From Armigeres subalbatus (taxonomy: Eukaryota > Arthropoda > Insecta > Diptera > Culicidae): DNA of 64,000 bases. The notes under the pieces were generated by a model. That model was not told where the DNA came from, did no database searches, and saw nothing but the letters and a program-made list of their open reading frames with translations. The translations under genes were made by a program, and so were the position numbers. Shown here piece by piece: positions 34,885-47,400 of this stretch; positions within the stretch are counted from its first letter, which is position 1; the number at the start of each line of letters is the position of its first letter. Where the stretch lies: NCBI RefSeq assembly GCF_024139115.2, contig NC_085139.1, positions 138,563,121 through 138,627,120 of the forward strand, in the 5' to 3' direction.

Positions 34885-35335
34885 TGGTGGGGCGCAGATG
34901 GCGGACGTGGAGCCCGAGCAGGAGCGACGACCTCGATAACAGAAATTGGTATGATTTAGCCTTGCATAAGAGGTAAAATACCAAAAAATAATACCAAAAA
35001 CTTATATGCAGAATACTTGAGGCATACCGAATAATAATTGGTTATGCATTTGGTATTGAAATTCAATTTAATAACTGAGTTTGTTATGGCTTAAGTATTG
35101 TACACATTAGTTTTTGGTATTATTCCTTTAGTATTTTACCTCTTATGCAGGGCTAGTTAATAACAGAGTATAGTATCAATAACAGAATTAAGTATTATTG
35201 AGCCAATTTCTCCTGCTCGGGAGGAGGCGAATTAATTACGAGTTGCATCAGCTGAGAAAATCATCCATCGTTCACTCGCGTAAATCGGACAACTACGGTG
35301 GGTCGGGCACGTACTCAGAATGTCGCATTAAAAAG
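34885..35335 (+). mobile_element. RTE-like LINE 3' remnant interrupted by a MITE
   Basis: GGGCGCAGATGGCGGACGTGG before the MITE and INYELHQL...VNRTTTVGRA after it correspond to the extreme C-terminal RTE region (consensus NHELYQLY..I.RLRWVGHV). Heavily truncated and not coding. Confidence 0.6.
34912..35223. mobile_element. About 310-bp foldback MITE inside an RTE remnant
   Basis: Tips CCCGAGCAGGAG and CTCCTGCTCGGG are exact inverses. Inner arms pair AAGAGGTAAAATACC with the corresponding inverse around 35137. GGAG occurs at both borders, and removal rejoins RTE coding sequence (TWRR.INYELHQL). A related single-arm copy lies at 59373-59490 (GAGCAGGAGAAAATGGCTC), also within an RTE remnant. 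Confidence 0.75.
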
Positions 35336-35469
35336 AAAATTGGATGTATGGGGATTGGCATAAAGTTACTCTTTACCATTATATTTATTATCATAAAATG
35401 GCGTAATCAGAATAGGCTATAAGTCTGAATAAATAAATAGCACCACCTCAATGATGTCCTGTAAGTGTA

Positions 35470-37182
35470 GGGTAAATCCGGGTGAGCTGCCACGCCTTTT
35501 TCAAAATCAATATTTCCCAAAATTGATACTACTTGGTTTACTTGAAGTCTGTATCCAGACATATGAGGTCTTCTAAGATCTCCAACAGAGCTATTCTTTG
35601 GTATTAGGGTTGGATGGGGCAAGATGGGTCCTGAAAGTCTGAAATCAGAAACACTTCAATTCAACTTTTTAACGTGGATCTATAACAATAGCTCAAAATC
35701 TATGATATAATAAAAAAAATCAAATTTTTATTTCTTTTTGACTCATTAAAGTAGAAGTCTATTTTTCTGTCAATCAAAAAATTCCGGGGTAAGATGGGTC
35801 AAACAGCGGGGCAAGATGGGTCACCTTTCAATTATGAATTAATATTTTAATTAAAGTGAACTCTCCTTACTCGATATTGAAGGGACCATCGAGTTAGGGA
35901 GGTATCGAGATAGAGGGCAAATTATTTTTTTTTCCAAAATATCAAAAACTTTTCATAACATGTAGAAATATGATTTAGGGTAATTTGCCAGAATGCTATT
36001 TGGACGAAAGGGTCATTTGGTCGAACGCCGTTTGGTTGAATAGAGAAAAGTGAGAATTGAGAAGTGAGAAAATACAGAACTACAGAGTAGTGAGAAGTTA
36101 TAAACGAGATGTTTGAAGTGAGTATTGAGTAGTGAGAAGTGAGTAGTGAGAATGAGAAATGAGAAGTGACAAGTTGATGGTGAGAAGTGAGATATGTTAG
36201 TTGTGAAGTAAAATATTCGAAGTGAGTAGTGAGAGAAAAAGAAGCAAGAGATGAGAAGTGAGAGATGATAATTGGGATGTAGAAAACGAGATGTTCAGAA
36301 GTGAGAAGTGAATAGTGAGATATAAGACAGAAGAAAGAAAACAGAATAAAGAAGAAAAAATATGGAAGGGAAAGAATAAGAAAGAAAGAGAAAAAGAGGA
36401 AGAATAAGGAAAAAAGAAGAAATTAAGAAGAAAGGCCGAAGAATAAAGTAAAAAGAAGGAAGAGAAGTACAATGATGAAGAAAGAAATGGAGACCAAGAA
36501 CAAGGATGTAAGAAATAAAAAGAAAAAATGAAGAAAAATCCAAGAAAGAAGGGAAAAAGAGAAAAGGAAGTTGGAAGACTTCTATAAAAAGTTCGATTTT
36601 GGACTGAAATAATGGCCTTTCTATACAACTTTGTTGTACAAGAAAGGCATAAATATACATTTTCAATAAACAAATTTATTTATTTATTTGCCGTTAATCA
36701 AATGTAATTAACACCATTGTGTTCAAAAGTAATCTTAAAACGATTAAAGCAGCAATGGAAATTATGTTCTGAATAGGAACTATGCTGTTCAGTATGTGCT
36801 GACCCATCTTGCCCCATTTGCAAGTTCATGTTAGGATGTCTAATTTTCGATCAAATTTATTTATTTGAACGCGGTTAGCACCTGCTTTACTTATGATACT
36901 TTCACTGTAATACTAAAATGTTTCAATTTTACATTGCCCTACGAGATTACACGTTTTATAGAAACTGTGTTTCGCATAAGAAACAATGTTGAAAAATATT
37001 TTACCTTGCCATACTCTGCCAAAAATAAATTTTATCATCAAATCAAGTGACATTAAAGTAGAACCAAGTTATCCCTCCTACAAAGTCATAATCTCCACAT
37101 TAAAATGTGCTCAATGCTAAAAAACGACCCACGATGCACGATGCTCAAAAACGACCCTGACCCATTTTGCCCCACCTTACCC
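35470..37182. mobile_element. 1.7-kb TA-flanked element with GGGGCAAGATGGGTC motifs
   Basis: Left GGGTAAATCCGGGTGAG and right (inverted) GGGTAAGGTGGGGCAAAATG, both flanked by TA. GGGGCAAGATGGGTC recurs at 35616, 35787 (GGGGTAAG variant) and 35810, and inverted at about 36801 and 37158. A purine-rich block (36050-36570) and fragments of the 51230 family (35860-35920) are embedded. No transposase visible. Confidence 0.65.
36050..36570 (+). repeat. Purine-rich strand: GAGAAGTGAG repeats then AGAAAGA block
   Basis: 36050-36330 is a degenerate repeat of GAGAAGTGAG/GTAGTGAG units; 36320-36570 is almost entirely A and G with rare T. The long reverse-strand Phe/Ser/Leu-rich frames here are a consequence of this composition and are not genes. 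Confidence 0.85.
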
Positions 37183-38436
37183 TATATTTGCTGTTCGCGA
37201 GTTGCAAGTAGAATGAAAGTTACATGGGCTTTTGTTCTTTATTTGTGTCATCGGAGTTTATTCTTTTTGTATTTTCTCAATGCTTATTCCCATTCATTTC
37301 GGTATATTTGACAAAAATAACGTTCCAGTTTTTTATACAATATGAGTAAAATTTATTTTCTAAAATATTTTACAGGCATTCCATTCTCATTGTAAAATCA
37401 ACAATCATTCATCTCATCAATACAAAAACCGCGAGTAGAACTCAGTAAATTAAAATTGATCTATTAAACACAGTTTCAGTTCGTGGAAAATTATTCGCCT
37501 CCACATGACACTAAAGCCATTTCATTGTTTTTTTTTTCGTTACTAATCTGAGTAAAAATAAATGGGTTTCCTGTTCCTTGATTAAGTAACACGCTCCTGT
37601 ATTGGTCGTATTCGTAAACAGACGGGTGGAGAACAACTATTTCCGCTCTAGAATCTCCCACTTGTTGCAGGGAAATATAGAAAAGAACTAATTGAGCTTC
37701 AATCCATCAATTTAGAATAGTTTTAGGATGAGCTAAGACCTATGAACAGTAACCCTGCCTTTTCGTTTATTTCACGAATTTAACTTAATAGTTACACGAA
37801 TGACTCAATATGTACACGATGGTAGATGGAGTATGTACCGACATTGATTGACAGATATTAAACTTTTCAAGTTTAAGAGACTAACTTTTTACATAAAAGC
37901 AGACTTCTTTGTTGTTTTGATTATCGAAAATAAAATATAAATATATACAATGCGATTTTCGGTACATACATATTAAAAACAAGTGGGATAGAATAATGCA
38001 TACTTGATGCGGTTATAGAATTGAGAATAATTATAAAGAAAATGCCTCGTCTATTTAAATTATGCGAAATAACGAAAGAGAGAATAAATTTGCATAGAAA
38101 CTATCTAAAGAAAGAGATTACTACTCAACAATAAACAACGAATAAAACTTAAAAACTATGTTTATCTTCAAACTAAAAGGCAGTTGGCGTTCTACACACA
38201 TGCTTCGTCTTAATCTCGACTATCGGCACATTTGAACTTTGACAGTTATCTATTTCTTATGTCCGTAGTACACGCTTTGTCCTAATGAAAAATATTTGCC
38301 AAGTTTCGAGACATTTAGTACATTGATTACTGATTAGATATCGCCAAGGATATAATACAGACTCGACAAATATTTATCATAATGACATAGATTGTAATGG
38401 TAGCTTTACTTTGCACTTTTGCATCAAAATACGTTT

Positions 38437-41400
38437 CTAAAGTTCAGTAGTTGTTTCGGCATCTGATCGATCCAAATCGTTGAGATACGAGAACGATAAC
38501 TGATTGTAGTCTCTTTTACCGAATGTTACATTCTCGTTGGTAGGGCTTGTATGGTTGAGCTGTGTTTGAGATTGAAAATCTCCATTTTGGCTGTAAAAAT
38601 GTTCAATTAACTGATGTAGAGGTAGACTTGACTCGTGTGCTCAGTGGCGTTGCTTACCGTATGTGGAATAGTGGGTTGCTTATTGGCACATCGGTGTAGC
38701 GATTGTTCCTTCCTAACGTGTTGGACACATTCTCGGCACCGTTTACTGTGCCATTGTGGTGCATGTGATGGTGGTGGTTGATGTTGTTGATGTTGTTACT
38801 ATTGGCATTGTTAATGTTTCTGTGGTTCCTGCCTAAAGTATTAAATGTGTTGTTTTGGGCCATCGAAAGATTGTTTCGATTCAGAGTATCTCCGTAGCTA
38901 AAATGAATGATGTATAGTAGTACTTGAAATATTTAAAAAATTTACGAATATGGCGTTACCCATTGATGTAGTTGTTTCTCTCTGATTTTATTCGTCCTAG
39001 TGTTAGCGTCCCCGGTACACTTCCATTGCTTACTGCACCTAACGGATTCAGGTAGTTGTTACGATTCATCTCAAGGTTTCGATTGAGGGTGTTTTGTCGA
39101 TTATTAATGTTCAGATTGTTATTGTTCTTCGTGTTGTTATTATTGTTGCGTTGTAGAGTGCCCACGACAGCGGTTGTTGCGTCGGAATTTGTAGGACTGT
39201 GTTGACCTAGAGCAAAAGCAAGACAGTAGCGTCTTAAGAATATAGACACCGCTTGGGTTAGGACAATACTCATCCAGAAATTACATACCATTTTCTTTAT
39301 GGGTGATGTAGCTCACATTATCCAAGCTGAAAGCATGATTTTTGGCGCTAAAGTCTAGCTGAAGGTCGTCACCTTCATCTACAGGAACAGCCATCGCGAG
39401 CACCTGAGTCTCGTACTCCTTTAAGTTCGTTTGGTTTTCAGAAGCAGGGGCTTGGGAGTTAATAATAACAGGATCATAGCGAACAGGACTTGCTGGGGCA
39501 TTATATTGGCGCATACGTTGTTTAAAGTTTTTATATCTAAGAGGAAAAGTAATTGAAAAACTGGACAGTATTAGGAGCAACAGTTTTGTATACTTACTTT
39601 GACCATGAAATACAAATGTAAACGATTCCAATGGACCCAAGAATCAGTATGACAACTGCCACGGCTATCAGCGCAAATGGGAAGACATCGTCATTGACGA
39701 CAACTGCTGCTTTAACTTTTTGGATTTGCTGTTTCGGTTCTACAGGACCAAATATGCCCTGAGCTGTCGCCCTTGCTATGCTGGATGCTTCAAAATTGAT
39801 TTGCGACAAAATTGTTGGCATCATGATTGTGCTCTGAACCGAAGTTGAATTGCGAGCCAATATTCGCTCAGATTTTGGATCCACAGCGTAGAACCTAGAA
39901 GTATGGATTTATTTGTACAATTTTTATTACAGCTTAAACATATGTATTTCAAAAGATTCAATAAAATATGTGATGCATATAGGCAAAGAAAGCACCACTT
40001 GATAAAACCAGAAATAAATCTATAATTCTTTCAACACTCTAAACTTATCGTTAATCAGAAGTTGTAGGGAAATAGAATTATTCTATTTCCCTTCAACTTC
40101 CCTATAAGGGTGGCCACCAAATCGGGAAAAACGGGAAAGTGGGAAAAAGACGGTACATTGAAGTCACCGGAAAAAGCAGGAAAACCCGGATATTCAGGAC
40201 ATGTACCGGGAAAAAAATAATTTTCGTTAAGTTACATTCAAAATTCTTCAAAGTTTTTAATTTAGTCAAATTCTATCTGAATTTTTTGATTTTAGAGCAC
40301 GGTGTGTACAAATATTAGGTAGGTATTTTTCCCAAATCTAGTTTGTGTTGTCACCAGATCATTTTGATATCAATTTCGAGTAACATTTATCATAAATATT
40401 GTGTTATGGGGCAAGCATAGAATCAAATATCGAAATATTTTTTCTTTTGAGTGAATGTATTTAACTTTAGTTATTCTTCTAATGTCCAAGCTTGTCTTTA
40501 GACGAGGTACTTCTATTATTTTCTTGTAATTTTCAATTGCACATTATTCGAAACAAAATTAATACGGTGATAAATATATATTTTAACACGTGTTCAAGAG
40601 TTGTTTGGAATTGGATTTAAAAATTCTACAAATCATCAAAAAATGGTAAAGCAGCAAAGAAGCTTGGTATTTTTGTTTGTAATATTTTAAAGAGCAGGTT
40701 TAGTTTAGTATTTTCTGCAACTAACCTAATATAATAGAAGTTTATGATGGCGAGAGATATAAATGATCTTAAGAAGTAGGGGGAGATCCCCCAGTGCCGG
40801 ACACATAAACCATTTACCGAAAAACTCTCTAATTATTCGGATTATGTTTACTTGTATACCATATACACAAAATATGATCATTGATGATCCATACAAACTA
40901 TATTTGATCATTTGAACACGTTTTTGGACGATGTATTTTGATGATGAATTTTAGTGAAAATTTTCACGGTTCAGAAAAGTATCCCCGAGTAGAGGTGTGC
41001 GCCGGTTCGATATTCGTCGGCGGCGGCGTTTGTCAGAATTTTGGTTGGCGGCGGCGTGAATCGGCGTGGCGATTTGTTTACGTCTCTTAAGAAAACTTTT
41101 TTTTTGCATTTATTTTCAAAGAAGAATGTTTTGAATTTCACATGAAAAATTTAATGAATTTCTCCATAAAATTCTATAAGTTTTTCCTAAATCTGGAAAT
41201 TATTTTCGAATTTTCCACGGGAACTACTTTGAAGTTTCGAGAAATCTTTGGTATTACCAAGAGAAGCTTTTTAGAATACCTAAATAAAATTGTTTGAAAT
41301 TTCAACATTAAATTTATCGCAATTTACATGAGAAACTTCAGAATTTCCACGAGAAGTTGTTTTTAACTTCTACAGGTAAATCTTCGGAAATTCACGGAAA

Positions 41401-44400
41401 GTTCCTGTTGAGTTTCTGTTGAACATTCTTCGAAATTTACACAGACAATTCTTCATAATTGTAGGAGAGGCTGGTAGAATGGATGTTTTAACGTTGTCTT
41501 CCTCAGTCTAGAATAATCAAAACAACTAGTTTGACATGGCCAACGATAAAACAGTAAATTCTTAAGAGTTTTCAGAGAGACTCTAAGAAGTTTTCAAGGA
41601 TAGTTCTCCGGAATATTCACGAGAAGTTATCCGGAACGTTAAAGGAAAACTTCTTTAGAATTTTGTGCGGAGGATTGTTCAAAATGTAGATATCAATAAA
41701 AAAAAAGTATTTGAATTTCAACGGAAAACAGTTCGCATTTTTTTGGACTTCTACAGGAAATTTATTGTACAATAAACGTTCGATAACTGGAAGTCATTTA
41801 ACTACAATGCTACTGCAATTCGATAGTGACATCAGTTTTGCAGTTATCGGACAGCAAAACGATTTCAAAGTCGATGAAAGCTGCATTGCACTGCACAATC
41901 AGAGGTGCACTTCTGTTGGATCTGACGTCGTCTGACAAACATTTGACGCCTAGAATGCGTCGCAGTTATCGAACGGCCTGTGCTAACTGAAACGAAAACA
42001 TGTTGCAGTTATCTAACGACTTGAGTATTGTCCATAAGAAATTCTTGACCAAAAGCGACATACGACCGAATTGGTAATTTGGCCGAAAAAGTCAATTGCC
42101 CTAAAAGGGTCAGAAATGATCGTTTGACCGAAAAGGTCATCAGCTCGAAAATGCCGTTTGGTCAAAATGGTCGTTTGACAGAATGGGCTATTTGGCCGAA
42201 AATATCGTTTGGGCCAACAGGTCATACTGCCAAATCTCAATAACTGAACGGGTAATTTAGTAAAAAATATATATCCATTTGGCCTAATAACCGAAATTTC
42301 GTAACCTCTCTCTACTACTCTCTACACATGAACAGACAAATATGGGCTGGCAAAAAATCATTTAACCGAATAGATCATTTGACCGAAAATGCCGTTCGAT
42401 AGGAATGGTCATTGGTCATTTGGCCCGGAAATGTCCTTTCTGCAAATCTATCCTTTTGTCCAAACGGCATTTTCTGTCAAATGACCTATTCAGCTAAACG
42501 CCATTTTGGTAAAATGATAAATTCAGCCGTACGACACTTTTCAAAGAAGGTTGCAGAAAGGACATTTTTGGGCCAAATGGCTCTTTCTTTCGCATAAGAA
42601 TGCACGTATAAAATCGTTTACCATTCCAAAATTTCATCAAAATCACATTGTGGTGCACAGATAATAAGTTTACTTATAAATTTTCCTGCACGGCAAGCTA
42701 TTTTACGAGTTTATTCCAGTTTCATTTGTTGACATCGCATATTCCAGCAAACAAACTCAAATGAAATCGGATTATCTGTCAAGCAGAGCTTGTTATCATA
42801 AACTATATCGCAATGTATAACAAACAAACTCGCTTAAAAATCGTGGCATTACCGTGTACCGTCGGATAAGAAATATACATATATCGCCTCCACTTTTGTA
42901 CGAGAAAAGCGTTTTCGCGACTATGATTAAATTTGTGCACTTAGGCATCGCATAACAGAAAAACAATTCTGGGAATTCTTACCGAAAGACGTTTTTTATC
43001 AAATGATCTATTCGGTTAAATGACTTTTTCGGCCGAACGGCAGTTTTAGCCAAATGACCTGTTAGGGCAAACAGCCTTTTACAAGTCCGGCCAAATGTTT
43101 CTTTTCGCTGTACGTCGATTTCGGTCAAACCAGTATTAACCTGATAACAGTTTCGTTAAACTTACAGTTTTGTTAAATGGTACTTAGCTGGATGTCTTTT
43201 GGTCTTAAGGCCAGAATCGACTTAAAAGTAAGGAGGCTACGGAATTTTGTTCAATGGTCAATTGACAAAAAGGCCATTTAGATAATATTACCCGTTCAGT
43301 CAAATGGCCCATTCTGTCAATAATCCTTTTCGGCTAAACGGCACGTTCGGCCAGACGACCTATTAGGGTAAACGGCTTTTCGCTCAAATTACCAGTTTAC
43401 CGCCCAAGAATTTCTTATCGAAAATAGAAAGAATTTGATGCAGAAATCCGAAAAATCCTTTAAAATTCCAAGCAATTTATCCGTTGTTTTAAAGTTGACT
43501 AGGCCAAACCTGGGTGCTGCGGATAGAGCCGCTTTTGTGCTCTCAAGCAAGTAGCGGGATATTTTGAAATCAATCCCATAAGCAAAATTATTTTGCAGTT
43601 AATTGCCTGTCAAACATTTCCCGCTCTTCGAATTTCTCTTTTCATGCTGCATGAAGGCGCACAAATGCGCGAGACTCTACATAACTTTACGATGGTAACA
43701 ATACTCCTCAATATAAGATTTAAAACGAACATAACCACAATTTTCAATGTTTGGCTCCGGCACAAGAGAAAATTTTGGCTTCACTTTGACAACCAAATCG
43801 ATTCTATCCGCACCACCCAGGGCCAAACTAGCCGTCTAGTGATGAACTAATCCCTGCAAAAAAAATCTCTCTAATAAAGGATAAAAAACTAGCCGTTTTA
43901 AACAATCTAGATTGAGGAAGTCAACGTTAAAGCATCCCTTTTACCAGTCACAATTTTCTGTGTAAATTTCAAAGAATGCTCAACAGAAACTCAATAGGAA
44001 ATTTCTGTGGATATTCTGAATATTTTCCTGTAGAAATTTGGAACAGCTTCCCGTGAAAACTCTGAAGAGATTCTCATGTAAATTCCAAACAATTTTCCTT
44101 GGTAAATCCAAGGAGATAATCTTGGTAACTCCAAAAAGATCTCAAAAATTGTAATTCATGTGTAAAATCCGAAAATAATTTCCAAATAAATATTCTGGAA
44201 AAACTTGAAGAATTTTCTGGGGAAGTTCATAAAATGTTTGAAGTGAAAAAAAATCTTCCGTTAATGTCTTAAAAATATCCAAAATGACCAATTCAGCCGA
44301 ACGACACTTGCGACCGAATGGCCCTTTCGACCAAACCACTATTTCGGTCAAAGGGCATATTCGGCTATTAAGCTTTTCGACGTTTTTTCAGTCAAAGGAA

Positions 44401-47400
44401 CTGTTCGACCGAATAACCTTTGCTAAGGTATCTGAAAGCATAATAAGAGCATATACAAAACATATTTTGATTTTGACATCAAAATGATTTATAATTTGTT
44501 TTCAAATATGAATCATCATGATTGAGTACATATTTTTATCTCATTTTGCTGTATATTACTAAACAGAATGATAGGACATCAAAACTTATTTTGTATATTT
44601 AATATCAAAATTAGTTTTGGATATCAAATTAAGTAAACATAATCGAATATTTCACAACATTAAAACAAGTTATCGAATTGCTCTCAAGCTCTGCTTCTAT
44701 TTGGTAGTAGTCTCTTCGGTTAAACTACATATTCGGCCAAAAAACTTTTAGCCTTGTGGTCTTTGGCCAATGGCTTTCTGCCGAACGACTCTTCAAATTA
44801 AATTTCAATGATATTTTTTTTTGATTTCAACGGGATTTCGCAATTTTTACACAAAGTTTTTAGCCTAGTTTTTCTACGCAGAGCTTTCCGAACTTTTAAC
44901 AAGAAATTGTATGGAATTTTCATGAGAATCATTGACATCTTCTCGAAAAATTCTCTGGAGTTTCAACGTGGCGTTGTTGAGATCTATCAGTAAAATATAC
45001 GGAACATCCACTAAATCTTCGGAATTTCCACAGCTAGTTTTGCGAATTTCTTCAAATTTTAATCGGCGTGAAAAATTATAGATCAGCGGCGTGGAAAACT
45101 TAAAACCGGCAGCGCGCCGATGCAAAAATGTCGGCGGCGGCGGCGTGGCGCGGCGGCGCACACCTCTATCCCCGAGTACCGGACACTATTGCATCGTGTT
45201 CAAATATGATCAAGTTCCTATTACATGAATAAAGACATCATTTAGAATAGTAATATTGTTCACTTTCTCCACGTTGTAGATATTAACACGTGTTAGTAGC
45301 TAATTTGACTCTCCACCTCAATTTCTTTCATCCTACTCAAAATTCCCTCCATTTTCAAAGACATCTTCAATTTGTGCTTATTGTTATAGTGTTTCTGATA
45401 CCTCAGTAAAACGAAATAATTGAATTAAAGCAAGTTTAACAGAACAGGTGCGAAAAATGGTTATTTGATCATATAAAAAAAACTCACTGTCCGGACCCGG
45501 GGGACAGCTACCGGATACAGAAATTGATTTTGCGCCATAGATACATTATATATCTTACAAATCATGGTCTATTTGAAATAAGACTAATATTGATCATCTT
45601 CGACATAATCAGAATACATTCGATTGATTTTGATATTGTTGATTCAAACCTTCTAGAATAAGGTGAAACATGATTTTTTTAAATTTTTGTTCAATCTCAA
45701 ATTTTGTACGAAGTTTACAACATGAGGATCTGATATTCCGTGCAACTAAAGGACTTTTCAATAGCTTTTTTTTTATATTACATAAGATGATAGAGGGATC
45801 TCTGCAAGTGCCGTTTTTGGAAGTGTCCGGTATTGGGAAGTGTCCGGCGCTGGGGGATCTCCCCCTACATATGTTTAACTTCTTACACGGAAAATAAGGA
45901 ATAAGTTTCAAAACATTGGAAAATTCCAATATTTTAATATGTAATATATAATATTTCAAACTTTTTAATAATAAATTCAAAATATTTATCAAATACTAGT
46001 CGACCCGGCAGACGTTGTCCTGCATAGTAGGCGAAAATGCGCGTCGTGAACTGCCCATGCACAATTTCCATACGATTCCTAATTTTAGTTTTTCACGATT
46101 TAGTCAACCTTACTCGTGATTTTCGCATAAGAAAATATCATATAAACCCGTCGGAAACGATAACGAACATATCTGCTGAAGGAATGAAGAGAATCCATCC
46201 AGCCGTTTTCGAGTTATGCGGATACGAACACAGACCATTTCATTTTTATTATATAGAAGATTATAAGAAACAAATATTTGGGTCTTCGGGTTAAATCTGT
46301 GTTCGGATTAGTTGTTTTTTTAAAGCAATACCAATAACTTGATTTACTTTATAAGAGAGAATTATGTCTTTCCTCCAGGCTTCGGGAATTCTCACTTATA
46401 TGAATAAATACCCAGGATTGTTCCAAATCATGGAGTGAATTTTTTCCATTTGTCGTACTGAAGGGCGAAAGAGTATGGGTCGGAACGATTTGCGAAGATT
46501 TTACGAGAGTGCTACTTGCGCGCAGTGCAAGTCTGCGCCAGTATTCGCCATGTGAAGTGATCGATTTGCTGACAGACAAAAATCTTTAATACTTGCATTG
46601 CATTCGAGAAAGTTATTAGAATATCTTGCGTGCAGAGGAACTCAACAAACATCGGAATGTACCATAAGCCCCTGGATATTACGGGCGATATGGATCTTAT
46701 TGGAACCCACTGGCTGGCAGCAGTCGAGATTTGTTGAGGTTAGTGTCGGAAATGTGTTTTAAGTTGTTGAAAAGTTTGAAACGCTTGTAGCGTACTGTCC
46801 AATAAACAATTTAGGCTGAATAAGCTAATTTTCAGCTGAAAAATATTAATTTTGGTAATTAGCTAATAAGCCTCCAATGTTTGTTGGGTGTAGCAATGGC
46901 TTTTCCCATGAAGGTACAAGAAAGGCAGAAATACTCACCAAACATCCGTAGCTCCAGTGATTTCCTCAACTGTCCCATTTTCGTTCAGTATTTTCCGTGT
47001 GCTGAACCTCTCTATTCCTGTAATTAGCCCAGTTGATTTTTCATGCAATAATTCTTCCAATGCTCGCACGTGACGCCGCACATCTTTGGGAGTGGAATCG
47101 GAGAACACCAAAGTCATACGGTTGATGTCCGAGATCAGGTTCACTACCACCCTAGCCTTAGCTTTGTGCACAACGCCCGCTAATGGATTTCCATTATTAT
47201 CGCGAGCCTCAACGATGAATACTAATGGAACCCGTTTCACGCCTTGAAGGCTCTTCTGAGTCTTCAGTATTCCATTGTCTTCACCAATGACAAAGAACGA
47301 ACTTGGCGAATCATCGTTGGGTATTTCATTGATTCTTTCGTCGTAGATATGATACTTTAGTTGACCGAAAACTCCGGCATCTTTGTCAACAGCTTTTACC

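Larger units (their letters stand above)
42040..44790. repeat. Degenerate GGTCATTTGGCCGAA-type short repeats
   Basis: Blocks at 42050-42240, 42360-42600, 43005-43130, 43250-43390, 44280-44420 and 44700-44790 consist of roughly 20-bp units such as GGTCATTTGGCCGAAAA, in both orientations. A further piece lies at 36000-36045. They fill much of the hAT element's interior. Confidence 0.75.
40990..45168. mobile_element. 4179-bp non-autonomous hAT-type element in cadherin intron
   Basis: Terminal inverted repeats are TAGAGGTGTGCGCCG at the left and CGGCGCACACCTCTA at the right, followed inward by GGCGGCGGCG-rich subterminal repeats on both sides. TCCCCGAG is duplicated at 40982-40989 and 45169-45176. 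Eight-bp duplications and TAGAGGTG tips are hAT features. No transposase frame is visible. The interior is degenerate AATTTCC-type and GGCCGAA-type repeats and carries further small insertions (43502-43828, 43836-43885). Confidence 0.9.
40779..45865. mobile_element. TA-flanked inverted-repeat element hosting the hAT insertion
   Basis: The left end is GGGGGAGATCCCCCAGTGCC and the right end is its near-exact inverse (GGCGCTGGGGGATCTCCCCC), each continuing with CCGGACAC and each flanked by TA. The CCGGACAC/CCGGA motif recurs inside near both ends (45175, 45489, 45826). Excluding the nested hAT element its own length is about 0.9 kb. The tip is itself nearly palindromic (GGGGGAGATCCCCC). No coding potential. 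Confidence 0.85.

Noticed and set aside
36197..36673. 158-residue reverse-strand frame rich in Phe, Ser and Leu
   Set aside because: It is the complement of a purine-rich low-complexity tract; composition alone explains the absence of stops.
38654..38863. Independent 69-residue Asn/His-rich protein starting MAQNN
   Set aside because: It is the interior of a cadherin tail exon joined in phase on both sides.
44874..45161. Reverse frame with Arg/Pro-rich start
   Set aside because: It reads the GGCGGCGGCG subterminal repeat of the hAT element.
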